DNA from: Myxococcales bacterium
GTDB lineage: Bacteria; Myxococcota_A; UBA9042
Direction of reading: 5' to 3'
Assembly: GCA_009692425.1 (NCBI GenBank)
Contig: SHZF01000003.1
Span: forward strand, 62,001-126,000
DNA: 64,000 nucleotides
Positions 17,618 through 26,486 of the stretch are shown in pieces (positions within the stretch are counted from its first letter, which is position 1; each line of letters opens with the position of its first letter). The notes beneath the pieces were generated by a model. The model saw nothing but the letters and a program-made list of their open reading frames with translations. It did not search any database and was not told where the DNA came from. The position numbers were made by a program, and so were the translations under genes.

Positions 17618-19903
17618 ATGACACTTCTTCGCGGGCCAATCGCCGTACGCTGGGGACTGACTGCGGGCTTGGCACTTGCCTGCGTGGCGGCAGTGTGCGC
17701 CGTGCAAGCGTGGCGCAACCTGCACGGATTGCCACCCGGTGAGCAACTGACGTCTGCGCTCCAAGTCCGGCCACTGGGCCTCGGCATGGTCTGGCGCAGC
17801 CTCGCAGTGGGCCTGGGGGCCGGCGCGTGCGGTTGTTTCGCCGCGGGCGGTCTCGGGTGGTGGCTCCAGCGCGGACAGACGCCGCTGCCCGACACAGCGC
17901 CTCTGCCCCGGTCGGGGCTCCCAGTCGGGTGGCTGGTGTGCGCAGCGGCCATCCTGGGAGCGACGTACGGCGGCGCGCACCGGGCACTGTCGGACCTGAC
18001 CGTGGTCGGCGACGAGGCGAGCTACCTGGGACGCGGAGAAGAGATCGCGGCGGCGCTGCGGAGTCTGAATCCGAGGGCATTGTTTGACCTTTTCGACCTC
18101 GCCCGCCACCGACCGTGGCCGGGGCTGCTGCCGGTCTATGTTGCCGGCGCCCTGCGGCTGCCGGAGGTCGTGGCGTTTGCGCTGCAAGGGGCGGCCGCGT
18201 GGGCGCTTCTCGCCTTCGCCATCACGCGCGCGGGTCGTGCGCTCGGCCTGAGGCCCGCAGCCGTCGTCGCTGCACTTGCCGTAGCCGTGACCCAGCCGTT
18301 GTGGCGCGCGATGGCGACGGAGGTGCTGGCGGATGCGCTGGCGTACGGTGCCGTGGCGCTCGCCGTCGCGGAAACGCTGGCGCACCTGCGTGCCCCGTCG
18401 CAGCGCACAGTCTGGGCGGCAGGGCTGGCGATTGGGTGTGCACCCCTGGCCAAACCGGGTGCCTTCGTGTGGGCTGTGCTGCCGTGCGCGACTCTGGCGT
18501 TGCTCCACGCGCTCCAGCCCATGTTGGACCCCGTGCAACGCCGGGTTGCGTTGCGCGAACGCCTGCGGCGGTTGTGCGACCTTGGCGCCGTCGTGGCGGC
18601 GGCGGTGACGGCGGCAGTCCTGGTCGGCGGGGGACACAAGGCATGGCACGGCATTCGCGGGCACGGCCTCGCGCTGGAGCGGCTCGGTTACTACGATGAG
18701 GCCGTCCACTCGTTGGCCGACAAAGCCCTGTGGTGGGTCACCGCGCTGCCGCGCCTGGCAACGCTGCCGCTGCTCGGGCTTGCCATCTGGGGCGCCTTCG
18801 TGGCCCGCGGCCCGGCGCGCCTCGTACCCGTCGTTGTGCTCTTGCCGCTGTCGGTCCACGCCTTTGCGATGGAAGCGAAGTCCCTCCGCCTCTCGGGTGC
18901 CGCGCTGGCCGGCCTCGTCGTGCTGGCGGCGGTGGCTTTCGACCACATCCTAGCGCAGCGGGCGCGCTGGCAGGGGCTTCTGGCAGCGCTGGCTCTGGTC
19001 GGCACGCTGCTCGTGTGTGGACGTGACCTGTTGCAGGTGGCGCCGGTACGCGGGGGGCTGCACTACTTAGGCCCGCTCGCTGCCGGCGACTGGCGCGAGG
19101 TTGCACCCGTCTGGGTTGGCGTGCACGCCCCCACCGATCAGGCCCGCCGTTGGCGCCCCGCGGTCGAGGGAATCCAGGCCGCAGTGCAGCGCTTCTGTCG
19201 CTTCGACACGACCGCAATGCTCTTCATGGAGTTGCGGCTCGCGGCGGGACGCGACTCGGGCTATGGCGCTGGCCTCGCCAAGATCGACTACTACGTCGCA
19301 GACTTGACGGTGGCCAGGGACGCACCGCTTTTCGCGTCCGGTGGCTGCCTCGTCGCAAGGCCGGGCGCGCCACCCGCGTGGCCAGGTGGGCACGGCCGCC
19401 TGCACGGCGAGGAATTGCCGCAACACCTGACACACATGCTCGGCGCCCCGGGCGATCCCCTCGCGCGGGCGTTCGAGACCGTGGCACGCGTGCCCTTTCC
19501 CGCCGGCGACGCGGCCGTGGTCTACCGGCGCAAGACCGGCCCCGACCTCGCGGAGCGCGCCGCGTGGGCCGAGCGGGTCGCCAAATGGATGCCGGAGTCG
19601 GGCTTCTGGGCGGGCCTGTGGCTCGAAACGGGCCGGGCGCTGCAAGTGGCGGGGCGCACGGCCGAGGCCTGCGTGAACCTCGCCCGCAGCGCCGCCAGCC
19701 GGCCCGCTCGCGGCCTGGTGCCTTGCGCCGAATTGTCGGCCGAGTTGTGTGCCGCCACTGCCCTCCCGGCGCGCGCCGCCCGGGCCGAACAGGCGCAGTT
19801 GGGGTGCCCGTCGTCGCAACCGCTGAACCTTTTGTGGCCGAGCGGCATCACAGCCTGGCAGGCCGCGGCGCAGCTGCCGGCCCCGCGCCACGACATTCAA
19901 TAG
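17618..19903 (+). CDS. Polytopic membrane protein, GT-C glycosyltransferase-like
   Basis: A 761-aa integral membrane protein. About ten hydrophobic helices lie between residues 10 and 470; a soluble C-terminal part of about 270 residues follows. The first large loop contains VVGDEASYLGRGEEI, an acidic D-E pair in the position used by GT-C enzymes (PMT/ArnT-like) for a lipid-linked sugar donor, and is followed by HRPWPGLLPVYVAGALRLP. The assignment to a polyprenyl-phosphate sugar transferase is inference from topology and this motif. AGGGA stands just before the ATG. It sits inside the glycan cluster. Confidence 0.65.
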   Translation: MTLLRGPIAVRWGLTAGLALACVAAVCAVQAWRNLHGLPPGEQLTSALQVRPLGLGMVWRSLAVGLGAGACGCFAAGGLGWWLQRGQTPLPDTAPLPRSGLPVGWLVCAAAILGATYGGAHRALSDLTVVGDEASYLGRGEEIAAALRSLNPRALFDLFDLARHRPWPGLLPVYVAGALRLPEVVAFALQGAAAWALLAFAITRAGRALGLRPAAVVAALAVAVTQPLWRAMATEVLADALAYGAVALAVAETLAHLRAPSQRTVWAAGLAIGCAPLAKPGAFVWAVLPCATLALLHALQPMLDPVQRRVALRERLRRLCDLGAVVAAAVTAAVLVGGGHKAWHGIRGHGLALERLGYYDEAVHSLADKALWWVTALPRLATLPLLGLAIWGAFVARGPARLVPVVVLLPLSVHAFAMEAKSLRLSGAALAGLVVLAAVAFDHILAQRARWQGLLAALALVGTLLVCGRDLLQVAPVRGGLHYLGPLAAGDWREVAPVWVGVHAPTDQARRWRPAVEGIQAAVQRFCRFDTTAMLFMELRLAAGRDSGYGAGLAKIDYYVADLTVARDAPLFASGGCLVARPGAPPAWPGGHGRLHGEELPQHLTHMLGAPGDPLARAFETVARVPFPAGDAAVVYRRKTGPDLAERAAWAERVAKWMPESGFWAGLWLETGRALQVAGRTAEACVNLARSAASRPARGLVPCAELSAELCAATALPARAARAEQAQLGCPSSQPLNLLWPSGITAWQAAAQLPAPRHDIQ

Positions 19904-20031
19904 CTTGCAGCACGGTCGCGCAGTCGGGCCCCCAGCCAGACGGCATCGACGGTGACGGTCGGCGTAGCCAGCCAGCGGCCGCGAGAGGCAAGCCCCGCGG
20001 CACACCGAGCTGACGAGGTCGTGGCTTCAGT

Positions 20032-20050
20032 TGTCGTTCCCGGAACGACA
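20032..20050. promoter_or_regulatory. Perfect 9-bp palindrome upstream of the sugar 3-dehydrase gene
   Basis: TGTCGTTCC-C-GGAACGACA is a perfect inverted repeat with a 1-nt centre, ending 39 nt before the ATG of the sugar 3-dehydrase gene. The short loop is wrong for an RNA hairpin and no T-run follows, so an operator for a dimeric regulator is more likely than a terminator. Confidence 0.4.
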
Positions 20051-20089
20051 TGGCAAGCTCCCTGCCCCACTGCGCCCGTCGGGAGACCC

Positions 20090-21427
20090 ATGGCCAACGC
20101 CCACCCGCCCGCCGCCTTCCTTGATGCCGTACGCCCGCTGCGCGCGGCATTTCCCGAAGCGCCTTCGCCCTACCGCCTGCCGCTCACGACGAACACGTTT
20201 GGCGACGCCGAGATTGCCGCCGCGCTCGAAGCGTTGGTGCGCGGCCCGATGACGCTGGGCCCCCGCGTCGCCGCGTTCGAGGCCGCCTTCGCTGCGGCAC
20301 ACGACGCACCCGACGCCGTCTTCTGCAACAGCGGCTCTTCGGCCAACCTGCTTGCCATGGCGGTGCTGGCGCGGCCGCAGGGCCCCGACGCGGGGCCTGC
20401 ACTGCAGCCTGGGGATGAAGTCGTCGTGCCCGCCGTGACGTGGTCGACGACGTTGTGGCCCGTGGCCCAGGTGGGTTGCGTGCCCGTACTGGCAGATGTC
20501 GATCCGGCGACGCTCAACGTCACGGTGGCGTCTATCGAGCGCGCCCTGTCGCCACGGACGCGCGCGGTGTTTCTGGCGCACATCCTGGGCAACCCCGCAC
20601 CCATCCAGGAGATAGCCGACCTGTGCCGTCAGCGTGGCCTCATTCTCGTCGAAGACGTGTGCGAATCCCTCGACGCCGATGTCGATGGCAAGCGGTGTGG
20701 CACGTTCGGCCGGATGGGCACGTTCTCCTTCTATTTCTCCCACCACATCTGTACCGTCGAGGGCGGCATGGTCGTGTGCCAGGACGCCGCAGACGGCGAC
20801 CGCCTGCGCATCCAGCGCGCCCATGGCTGGACCCGCAACCTGCCCGCGCCATCGAAAGCCGCGTGGGAAAGCCGCTACCCGGACGTCGATCCGCGCTTCC
20901 TGTTCGTCGACAGCGGCTACAACCTGCGCCCGACCGACCTCCAGGCCGCCATCGGGCTGGTGCAGTTGGAGCGCCGCCACGCCTTCCTCGCCAGCCGTCG
21001 GCGAGCCGCCGCGCGCTGGATGGCCGCCCGCGACCGCCATCCCGCCGTCTTCTTGCCGATGCGCGTCGCCCCGGGTTCCAGCCACTTCGCCTTGCCTCTC
21101 GTCCTGCAGCCAGGCCTGCACCGCGCCGAACTGGCGGCCTTTCTCGAGCGTCACGGTGTCGAGAACCGGCCTCTCGTCGCGGGCAACCTTGCGCGCCAAC
21201 CGGCGTTGCAGCACGTGACGCACCGCATCGCCGGGCCATTGGTCGGCGCCGATGTGGTCCACGACCGGGCGATGTACGTCGGCATCCACCCGGGCCTGGC
21301 CGAAGCCGACATCGAATACCTGTGCGAGGTGCTCGATCGGTTTGCGGCAGCCGCGCTGGCAGGCACGGGTGCAGGGGACGCTCACGCTCCAGGGCCAGGG
21401 CTCGGCGTATGGGCGGTGGCCACGTGA
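20090..21427 (+). CDS. DegT/AHBA-type sugar enzyme, probable GDP-4-keto-6-deoxymannose 3-dehydrase (ColD-like)
   Basis: PLP/PMP-dependent fold-type I protein of the DegT/DnrJ/EryC1 family, 445 aa. SGSSANLL (around 80) and DVCESLDAD contribute to the cofactor site. The residue that would be the Schiff-base lysine is replaced by histidine ([16 protein letters not shown]218/H219), the hallmark of sugar 3-dehydrases (ColD, RfbH/E1) that use PMP instead of transaminating. The Fe-S cysteine cluster of the E1/RfbH branch is absent, and gmd follows, so the GDP-linked ColD branch fits best. C-terminal GNLARQP and YVGIHPGL also match this family. GGGAG stands 4 nt before the ATG; the gene overlaps gmd by 4 nt. 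Confidence 0.8.
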   Translation: MANAHPPAAFLDAVRPLRAAFPEAPSPYRLPLTTNTFGDAEIAAALEALVRGPMTLGPRVAAFEAAFAAAHDAPDAVFCNSGSSANLLAMAVLARPQGPDAGPALQPGDEVVVPAVTWSTTLWPVAQVGCVPVLADVDPATLNVTVASIERALSPRTRAVFLAHILGNPAPIQEIADLCRQRGLILVEDVCESLDADVDGKRCGTFGRMGTFSFYFSHHICTVEGGMVVCQDAADGDRLRIQRAHGWTRNLPAPSKAAWESRYPDVDPRFLFVDSGYNLRPTDLQAAIGLVQLERRHAFLASRRRAAARWMAARDRHPAVFLPMRVAPGSSHFALPLVLQPGLHRAELAAFLERHGVENRPLVAGNLARQPALQHVTHRIAGPLVGADVVHDRAMYVGIHPGLAEADIEYLCEVLDRFAAAALAGTGAGDAHAPGPGLGVWAVAT

Positions 21428-22458
21428 AAAAGGCACTCATTACCGGCATCACGGGCCAGGACGGCAGCTATCTCGCCGAATTCCTGATTGCGCAGGGCTA
21501 CGTCGTCCACGGCATCATCCGGCGCTCATCGAGCTTCAATACGCAACGCATCCGCCACATCTACCAGGACCCTCACGAGGATCGGCCCCGCCTCGTGCTG
21601 CACTACGGCGATTCGCTCGACAGCGAGTCGCTGATGCGCGTGCTGCACAAGGTCCAGCCCGACGAGGTCTACAACCTCGGCGCGCAGAGTCACGTGCGCG
21701 TCAGCTTCGACCTGCCGACGTACACGGCAGACGTGGTGTACCTCGGCACCGTGCGGCTGCTGGAGGCCTTGCGTACGCTCGACCGGCCTGTGCGGTTCTA
21801 CCAAGCCTCGTCCTCTGAAATGTACGGTGGCGTCACGACCGAGGCCTTGGACGAATCGTCGCCGCTCGTGCCGCGCAGTCCGTATGCGGTGGCGAAGGTG
21901 GCGGCATACTACCAGACGATCAACCACCGCCAAGCGTACGCCATGTTCGCGTGCAATGGCGTGCTGTTCAATCATGAGAGCCCGCGTCGCGGCGAGACTT
22001 TCGTGACGCGCAAGATCACGCGCGGTCTGGCCCAGATCGTCGCAGGGCGCGAGCAGTACCTGTATCTCGGCAACCTGGCGGCGCGGCGCGACTGGGGCTT
22101 TGCTGGCGACTACGTCGAGGCCATGTGGCGCATGCTCCAGCACGACGTCGCGGACGACTACGTGGTGGCCACCGGCGAGACCCACTCCGTCCAGGAGTTC
22201 CTCGACTACTGTGCGGGCCTCGTGGGCCTCGACTCCGCCGCGTGTGTGCGAGTGGATCCAATCTACTTCCGCCCCACCGAGGTCGATCACCTGTTGGGCA
22301 ACCCTGCCAAGGCGCTGCGCGTGCTCGGATGGCGACCGCGCACGACCTTCCGCCAACTCGCGGCGATGATGCTCGCGGCCGACCTGGACTCCGTCGGGGT
22401 CGATCCCCGCCGTTTCGAGGCGCTCCATGGATTCATTCCTGACCCCGAGCCTCGCTGA
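21424..22458 (+). CDS. gmd: GDP-mannose 4,6-dehydratase
   Basis: Converts GDP-D-mannose to GDP-4-keto-6-deoxy-D-mannose, the substrate for the neighbouring 3-dehydrase and epimerase/reductase. Extended SDR with the GMD-specific nucleotide motif [13 protein letters not shown] (7-19), [18 protein letters not shown] and catalytic Y154-x3-K158 ([12 protein letters not shown]). Length 344 aa is normal. The GTG overlaps the stop of the upstream gene (GTGA), and the 3' end overlaps the next gene by 32 nt, so the cassette is tightly coupled. Confidence 0.93.
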   Translation: MKKALITGITGQDGSYLAEFLIAQGYVVHGIIRRSSSFNTQRIRHIYQDPHEDRPRLVLHYGDSLDSESLMRVLHKVQPDEVYNLGAQSHVRVSFDLPTYTADVVYLGTVRLLEALRTLDRPVRFYQASSSEMYGGVTTEALDESSPLVPRSPYAVAKVAAYYQTINHRQAYAMFACNGVLFNHESPRRGETFVTRKITRGLAQIVAGREQYLYLGNLAARRDWGFAGDYVEAMWRMLQHDVADDYVVATGETHSVQEFLDYCAGLVGLDSAACVRVDPIYFRPTEVDHLLGNPAKALRVLGWRPRTTFRQLAAMMLAADLDSVGVDPRRFEALHGFIPDPEPR

Positions 22459-23434
22459 CTCGAGCGCCTGGCGGGCCAAGCGCGTCGTCGTCACCGGCGG
22501 CGGCGGCTTCATCGGCAGCCACCTCGTCGAGCGCTTGCTGCCCGTCTGCGGCCAGGTCGTCGTGCCCACGCGCCAGGGCGCCGCCCCGGGCTTCCTGCGG
22601 CATGTTGAAAATGACGTCGAATTCGTGCACGGCGACCTGCGCGACCCCGCCGTTGCTGCCAGCGCGTGCCGCGGCGCCGACGTCGTCATGATGCTCGCGG
22701 CCGTCGTCGGCGGCATCGAATACAACATGGCCCACCAAGGCAGCGTGTTCCGTGACAACCTCGCCGTGTACCTCGCGACGCTCGAAGCCGCGCGCCTGGC
22801 TCAGGTCGGCCGGGTGCTCGTCACGAGTTCGGCCTGCGTGTACCCGCGCTTCTGCAAGCTGCCGACGCCGGAGAGCGAGGGCTTCGAAGGCCGCCCGGAG
22901 CCGACGAACGCAGGCTACGGTTGGGCCAAGCGCATGGAGGAGTTCCTCGCCGGTGCCTACGCCAACGAATTCGGGATGTCCGTAGCCGTCGCGCGCCCGT
23001 ACAACGCCTACGGCCCACGCGACGACTTCGACCCGGCGTCGTCCCACGTCATCCCGGCGCTGGTACGCAAGGCGTTCGAGCCCGGCGGCGGCGAACTGGT
23101 CGTGTGGGGCTCGGGGCGCCAGAGCCGCTCGTTCCTGTACGTGACCGACTTCGCCGACGGGCTCATCCGCATTTGCGAGCGCGCCCCGGACGCGGAGCCC
23201 ACCAACGTCGGCGCCGATGAGGAGACCACGATCGGGGCAGTGGCCGAGGCCATCGCGCGGCTCGCGGGCACCGGCAAGCGTGTCGTGTTCGACACAGGCA
23301 AGCCCGAGGGCCAACCGCGGCGCCACTGTGATGTCGCTCGCCTGGAGTCCTTGTACGACTTCCGGGCGCGCGTGCCCCTGGCCGACGGACTGGCAAGGAC
23401 GGTCGAGTACTTTCGCGAGGAACTGCTGCAATGA
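22427..23434 (+). CDS. NAD-dependent epimerase/reductase, GDP-fucose/colitose synthase-like
   Basis: Extended SDR, 335 aa, related to GDP-L-fucose synthase (Fcl) and ColC. Rossmann motif TGGGGFIGS at 23-31, [10 protein letters not shown] (the Fcl-type AAxVGGI motif), SSACVYP and catalytic Y164-x3-K168 ([10 protein letters not shown]). In this position it would epimerise and reduce a GDP-4-keto-6-deoxy- or 3,6-dideoxy-hexose. Whether the product is fucose-like or colitose-like depends on the His-type 3-dehydrase two genes upstream, which favours a dideoxy sugar. It overlaps both neighbours (32 nt and 4 nt). Confidence 0.85.
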   Translation: MDSFLTPSLADSSAWRAKRVVVTGGGGFIGSHLVERLLPVCGQVVVPTRQGAAPGFLRHVENDVEFVHGDLRDPAVAASACRGADVVMMLAAVVGGIEYNMAHQGSVFRDNLAVYLATLEAARLAQVGRVLVTSSACVYPRFCKLPTPESEGFEGRPEPTNAGYGWAKRMEEFLAGAYANEFGMSVAVARPYNAYGPRDDFDPASSHVIPALVRKAFEPGGGELVVWGSGRQSRSFLYVTDFADGLIRICERAPDAEPTNVGADEETTIGAVAEAIARLAGTGKRVVFDTGKPEGQPRRHCDVARLESLYDFRARVPLADGLARTVEYFREELLQ

Positions 23435-24132
23435 ACATCGACGTCGTCCTGCTGGTACTCAACGAAATCGACGGCCTGCGCGTCATCGTGCCGCAGATTC
23501 CGCGCGAGCGCTTCCACGCCGTGTTTGCGGTCGACGGCGGCAGCAACGACGGCTCACAGGCCTTCCTGCAGGAAAACGGCATCGCGGTCGTCGATCAGTC
23601 CAGGCGCGGCCGTGGCCAGGCGTTTGCCCTTGGCGTGCAACACTCGACAGCGGACGCCTTCATCTTCTTCTCGCCGGACGGCAACGAGGACCCGCAAGAC
23701 CTGTTGCGAATTGCCGACGAGCTCGAAGCCGGTGCCGACCTCGTCATCGCGTCGCGCATGATGGCGGGCGCCGTCAACGAGGAGGACGCGAACTGGCTCA
23801 AGCCGCGGCGCTGGGTCAACAACGCCTTCAACCTGGCGTTGAACGGCCTGTTCAACCCGCATCCGGTGCGCGGGTACATTACGGATTCCATCAATGGGTA
23901 TCGTGGGTTGCAGCGCACGGCCTTGGCAGCGGTAGAGCCGTTCCCCGATGACTACACGGTCGAGTACCGCATGACGGCGCGCGCCTTGCAGAAAGGATTG
24001 AAAGTCAAGGAATTCCCTACGCACGAGCGTGATCGCATCGGCGGTGAGACGAAGGTGCCGTCCCTGCAGGCGGGGCTGCGCTTCATCCGGGCGCTGGGTG
24101 AGGAAACGGTGCGGCGGTTTCGCAACGCGTGA
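23431..24132 (+). CDS. Glycosyltransferase family 2, dolichol-phosphate-mannose-synthase-like
   Basis: A 233-aa GT-A enzyme. The N-terminal strand VVLLVLNEIDGL, the nucleotide-site AVDGGSNDGS and FFSPDGNEDP place it near DPM1-like GT2 enzymes, which load a sugar onto polyprenyl phosphate; no membrane helix is present. The last gene of the overlapping sugar-nucleotide cassette (4-nt overlap), so it may use the GDP-sugar made by its neighbours and feed the GT-C-like transferase upstream. That link is inference. Confidence 0.85.
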   Translation: MNIDVVLLVLNEIDGLRVIVPQIPRERFHAVFAVDGGSNDGSQAFLQENGIAVVDQSRRGRGQAFALGVQHSTADAFIFFSPDGNEDPQDLLRIADELEAGADLVIASRMMAGAVNEEDANWLKPRRWVNNAFNLALNGLFNPHPVRGYITDSINGYRGLQRTALAAVEPFPDDYTVEYRMTARALQKGLKVKEFPTHERDRIGGETKVPSLQAGLRFIRALGEETVRRFRNA

Positions 24133-24137
24133 AAGGG

Positions 24138-25949
24138 CTACCGCACCCAATAGCTGAACGTCCCCACATCGCCCAGGTACCCCGTCCCCATGCTGCCGCA
24201 CTCGCCCGAGAACCCGGCGCTCCAGCTGTCGTCGCCCTTGGTTGTGCCGAAGCCGAGCGCGACGATGCTGTCGCCGTGGTCCAATGTGTTGTTATTATTT
24301 AGGAAATCTGTGTAGCACAGGCTCAGCTGCGTCGTCCCGTTGTCGCCCCCGTTGGTCGTGTCGCACAGGTAGTGGCCGCCGTTCTCTGTATTGAGCTCGT
24401 TGTCGACCCAAATCGTCGTGTTGCCGGACGAATTCGTGGCCTTGTCGACAGGGTAGGACGTGCCGTTCGCCGCCCCGCCCAACAGCTTGAAGTTGCCGTT
24501 GGCCTTGGCGTAGCCAGGCACGACGCCGTACGCTTCCTCCGTGAGGTTGCCGTTGGCCTTGTTGCAGGCCGCGCGCAGATCGCTCCAGCCGCCGTCGAAG
24601 AACGCGATGTCGAGGGCGCCGGTGACCTTGTTGGGCTGGGGCGCCACGGCCCCGTTGCCGGCCGTCACGAGGCTGCCGCCGACGAGGTTCCAGTCGACGT
24701 CGGTAAAGCGATTGTGGCCAAACGCCGCCAAGAACTTGTTCTCGCTCATGCCCGCGTGCTGGTGGATGTGCAGCACGAGCGCCCAGCCGCCGCCGCCCTT
24801 CTCTTGCTCGCACCACACCTGGCGCGGCTTCGTGGCCTTCGGAGGCTGCAGCCAGTAGTAGCCCGAGGCCTTCCCCTCGCCCGATTGCAGCAACGCCAGG
24901 CACGACACGCCCGGGCTATCCTGGGAGTTGAGCCCGGCCGTGAACGTCGTCCACGTCTTGCCGTTGCAGCCCATGAAGCGCTTCTGTTTCTTGTCGAAGT
25001 AGATGCCGCCCTCCATCATGGCGTCGCACGGGGCCGGTGCGGCGTCGGCGTTCTGCACGCGGAAAAGCACTGCTTCGTTCTTGGCGAAATCCAGCGCGCC
25101 TCCGAGCACGCCGCCCTTGCCGAGCGTCTGCACGTCGGCGAACAGTTGCGCCTTGTCGAGCCGCGCGTACGGCGCCAGGTCCGGCCCGCCGTCCAGGTCG
25201 GCGTACTTGCCCGACACCGCGACCTTGTGCAGCGCGCCGGCGGCGACCCACTTCTGCGGCGCACCCTTCTCGACCATCTCGGCCAAGACGCAGCCGGTGC
25301 ACGCGAGCTTGAAGGCAACGTCGGCGGACTTGGCGTCTTCGGCCTTGAGCGCGGTCTCAGCCAATTGCGCGGTCTTCGCCTTGTTCGCCTCCTGGGCCAC
25401 AAGCGCCTCGGCGGCGGGACCGCCCTTGCTGGCTGAACCGGCGTAGGCAAAGCCGACCTTGGCGCTTGTCACGGCGCCGTCTGCGAGTTGGTCGGCGCCA
25501 ATCGGCGCCGCAAGCGCGTCCGCCACCTTCGCCTTCTGCGCGAAAAGCGCATACGGCACAGGCCCGAGAGCCACACGCGGCAGTTCGGCTTCGTCTTCGA
25601 CTTTGACGCCGAGCCACGGGCCTTTGCCTGCCATCACCGCCGCCTCGAACAGCGCCTTGGGCAACGGCGACTTGTCTGGGTCGGCACCACCCAGTGCGAA
25701 CGAGAAGCCGCCACCGGAGACCGGCAGCGCGACGTGGATTTCGCTCCACGCCGGCTTCGCGTCGCCCGGTTGGCCGTAGAGTGCGACGGTGAGCGTGTAC
25801 TTGCCGTCCGCGACCGGACCGCCCGTCGTTGTGCGCAGCGCGCCCTGGACGCCGACAGTCTGGGCCGAGGCGGGTGCGGCGGCGCACAGGACTCCTATCG
25901 CGATCAGCAGCGCCAGCAGGCCGCGGCGGCTAGACAGGGTTGCGGTCAT
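24138..25949 (-). CDS. Exported protein with C-terminal fibrinogen-related domain
   Basis: A 603-aa secreted protein. Cleavable signal peptide (AAAPASAQT, about residue 29). Residues 30-150 resemble the conserved N-terminal beta domain of bacterial tail-fibre/collagen-like surface proteins (VQGALRTTTGGPVADGKYTL, ALGPVPYALFAQKAKVADAL). The middle is an Ala/Lys-rich, probably coiled region. From about residue 345 a fibrinogen/intelectin-like domain begins (CLALLQSGEGKASGYYWLQP, WCEQEKGGGGWALVLH) and runs to the end (GTFSYWVR). The same type of domain ends the giant protein at the window edge. A lectin-like adhesive role is inferred. It converges on the GT2 gene with a 5-nt gap. Confidence 0.8.
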   Translation of the reverse strand: MTATLSSRRGLLALLIAIGVLCAAAPASAQTVGVQGALRTTTGGPVADGKYTLTVALYGQPGDAKPAWSEIHVALPVSGGGFSFALGGADPDKSPLPKALFEAAVMAGKGPWLGVKVEDEAELPRVALGPVPYALFAQKAKVADALAAPIGADQLADGAVTSAKVGFAYAGSASKGGPAAEALVAQEANKAKTAQLAETALKAEDAKSADVAFKLACTGCVLAEMVEKGAPQKWVAAGALHKVAVSGKYADLDGGPDLAPYARLDKAQLFADVQTLGKGGVLGGALDFAKNEAVLFRVQNADAAPAPCDAMMEGGIYFDKKQKRFMGCNGKTWTTFTAGLNSQDSPGVSCLALLQSGEGKASGYYWLQPPKATKPRQVWCEQEKGGGGWALVLHIHQHAGMSENKFLAAFGHNRFTDVDWNLVGGSLVTAGNGAVAPQPNKVTGALDIAFFDGGWSDLRAACNKANGNLTEEAYGVVPGYAKANGNFKLLGGAANGTSYPVDKATNSSGNTTIWVDNELNTENGGHYLCDTTNGGDNGTTQLSLCYTDFLNNNNTLDHGDSIVALGFGTTKGDDSWSAGFSGECGSMGTGYLGDVGTFSYWVR

Positions 25950-26115
25950 CGGAACCTCCTCGACGGGTACAGCCCCGCAGTGTGCGGGGCACCGCGGTTT
26001 GCGTCAACGGTGGAGCGGCGCGACCGCCCGACCAGATGGGTACGCGCCTGCGGCAAGCTGGGTACACACAGTCCCATTCGGGGTCTCGCACGCTTTGTCT
26101 TGGTTGGCAGTCGCT

Positions 26116-26484
26116 TCATGGACCCGCGCTGGCCGTGCAGGTACCGCTGTTGCAGGATTTGCCGGTGCCGCAGGAGGTCAAATCGGATGCGTTTGGGTAA
26201 AGGCACTTGTCCTGGCCACACGAATCCAACGTACACGCATTGGCGTCGTCGCATGCGGCGACCTTCTTGGTCACGCAATCGCCTGCCGCAACGCAGCTTG
26301 CGTTGCCGAACAGATCGGCGCGGACCACCCAGCCGTCCTTCTTGCGCGTGGGCCGCGCTGCTGGTCGTGCCAACCATCACATACCCAGTGGTCGTCAGCT
26401 CAATCCTGTCCAGCACGTCGTTGGCCGCGCCGCCCTTCCGCCTCGTCTACGCACGAATGCGCCCGTCGCTGTCACACCACGCCC
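26116..26484 (-). pseudogene. Decayed propeller-repeat/CTDC surface protein gene
   Basis: Read on the minus strand, successive frames give CDSDGRIRA, then GGAANDVLDRIELTTTGYVMVGTTSS, then KKDGWVVRADLFGNAS followed by CDDANACTLDSCGQDKC and a terminal CNSGTCTASAGP stop. Together they match the repeat pattern 'tyGG..D.l..i..t.dGGYv.vG.T.S...DgWvvr.D..Gn' of delta/propeller-type surface proteins joined to a CTDC repeat. At least two frameshifts (near 26440 and 26375) and an in-frame TAG separate the pieces, and the 5' part is missing. The piece abuts the 3' end of the PhoD-like gene. Confidence 0.6.
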
Positions 26485-26486
26485 AG

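Noticed and set aside
20440-21423. The upstream part of the long + frame that contains gmd
   Set aside because: It is the out-of-frame complement to the 3-dehydrase gene; gmd homology begins exactly at GTG 21424.
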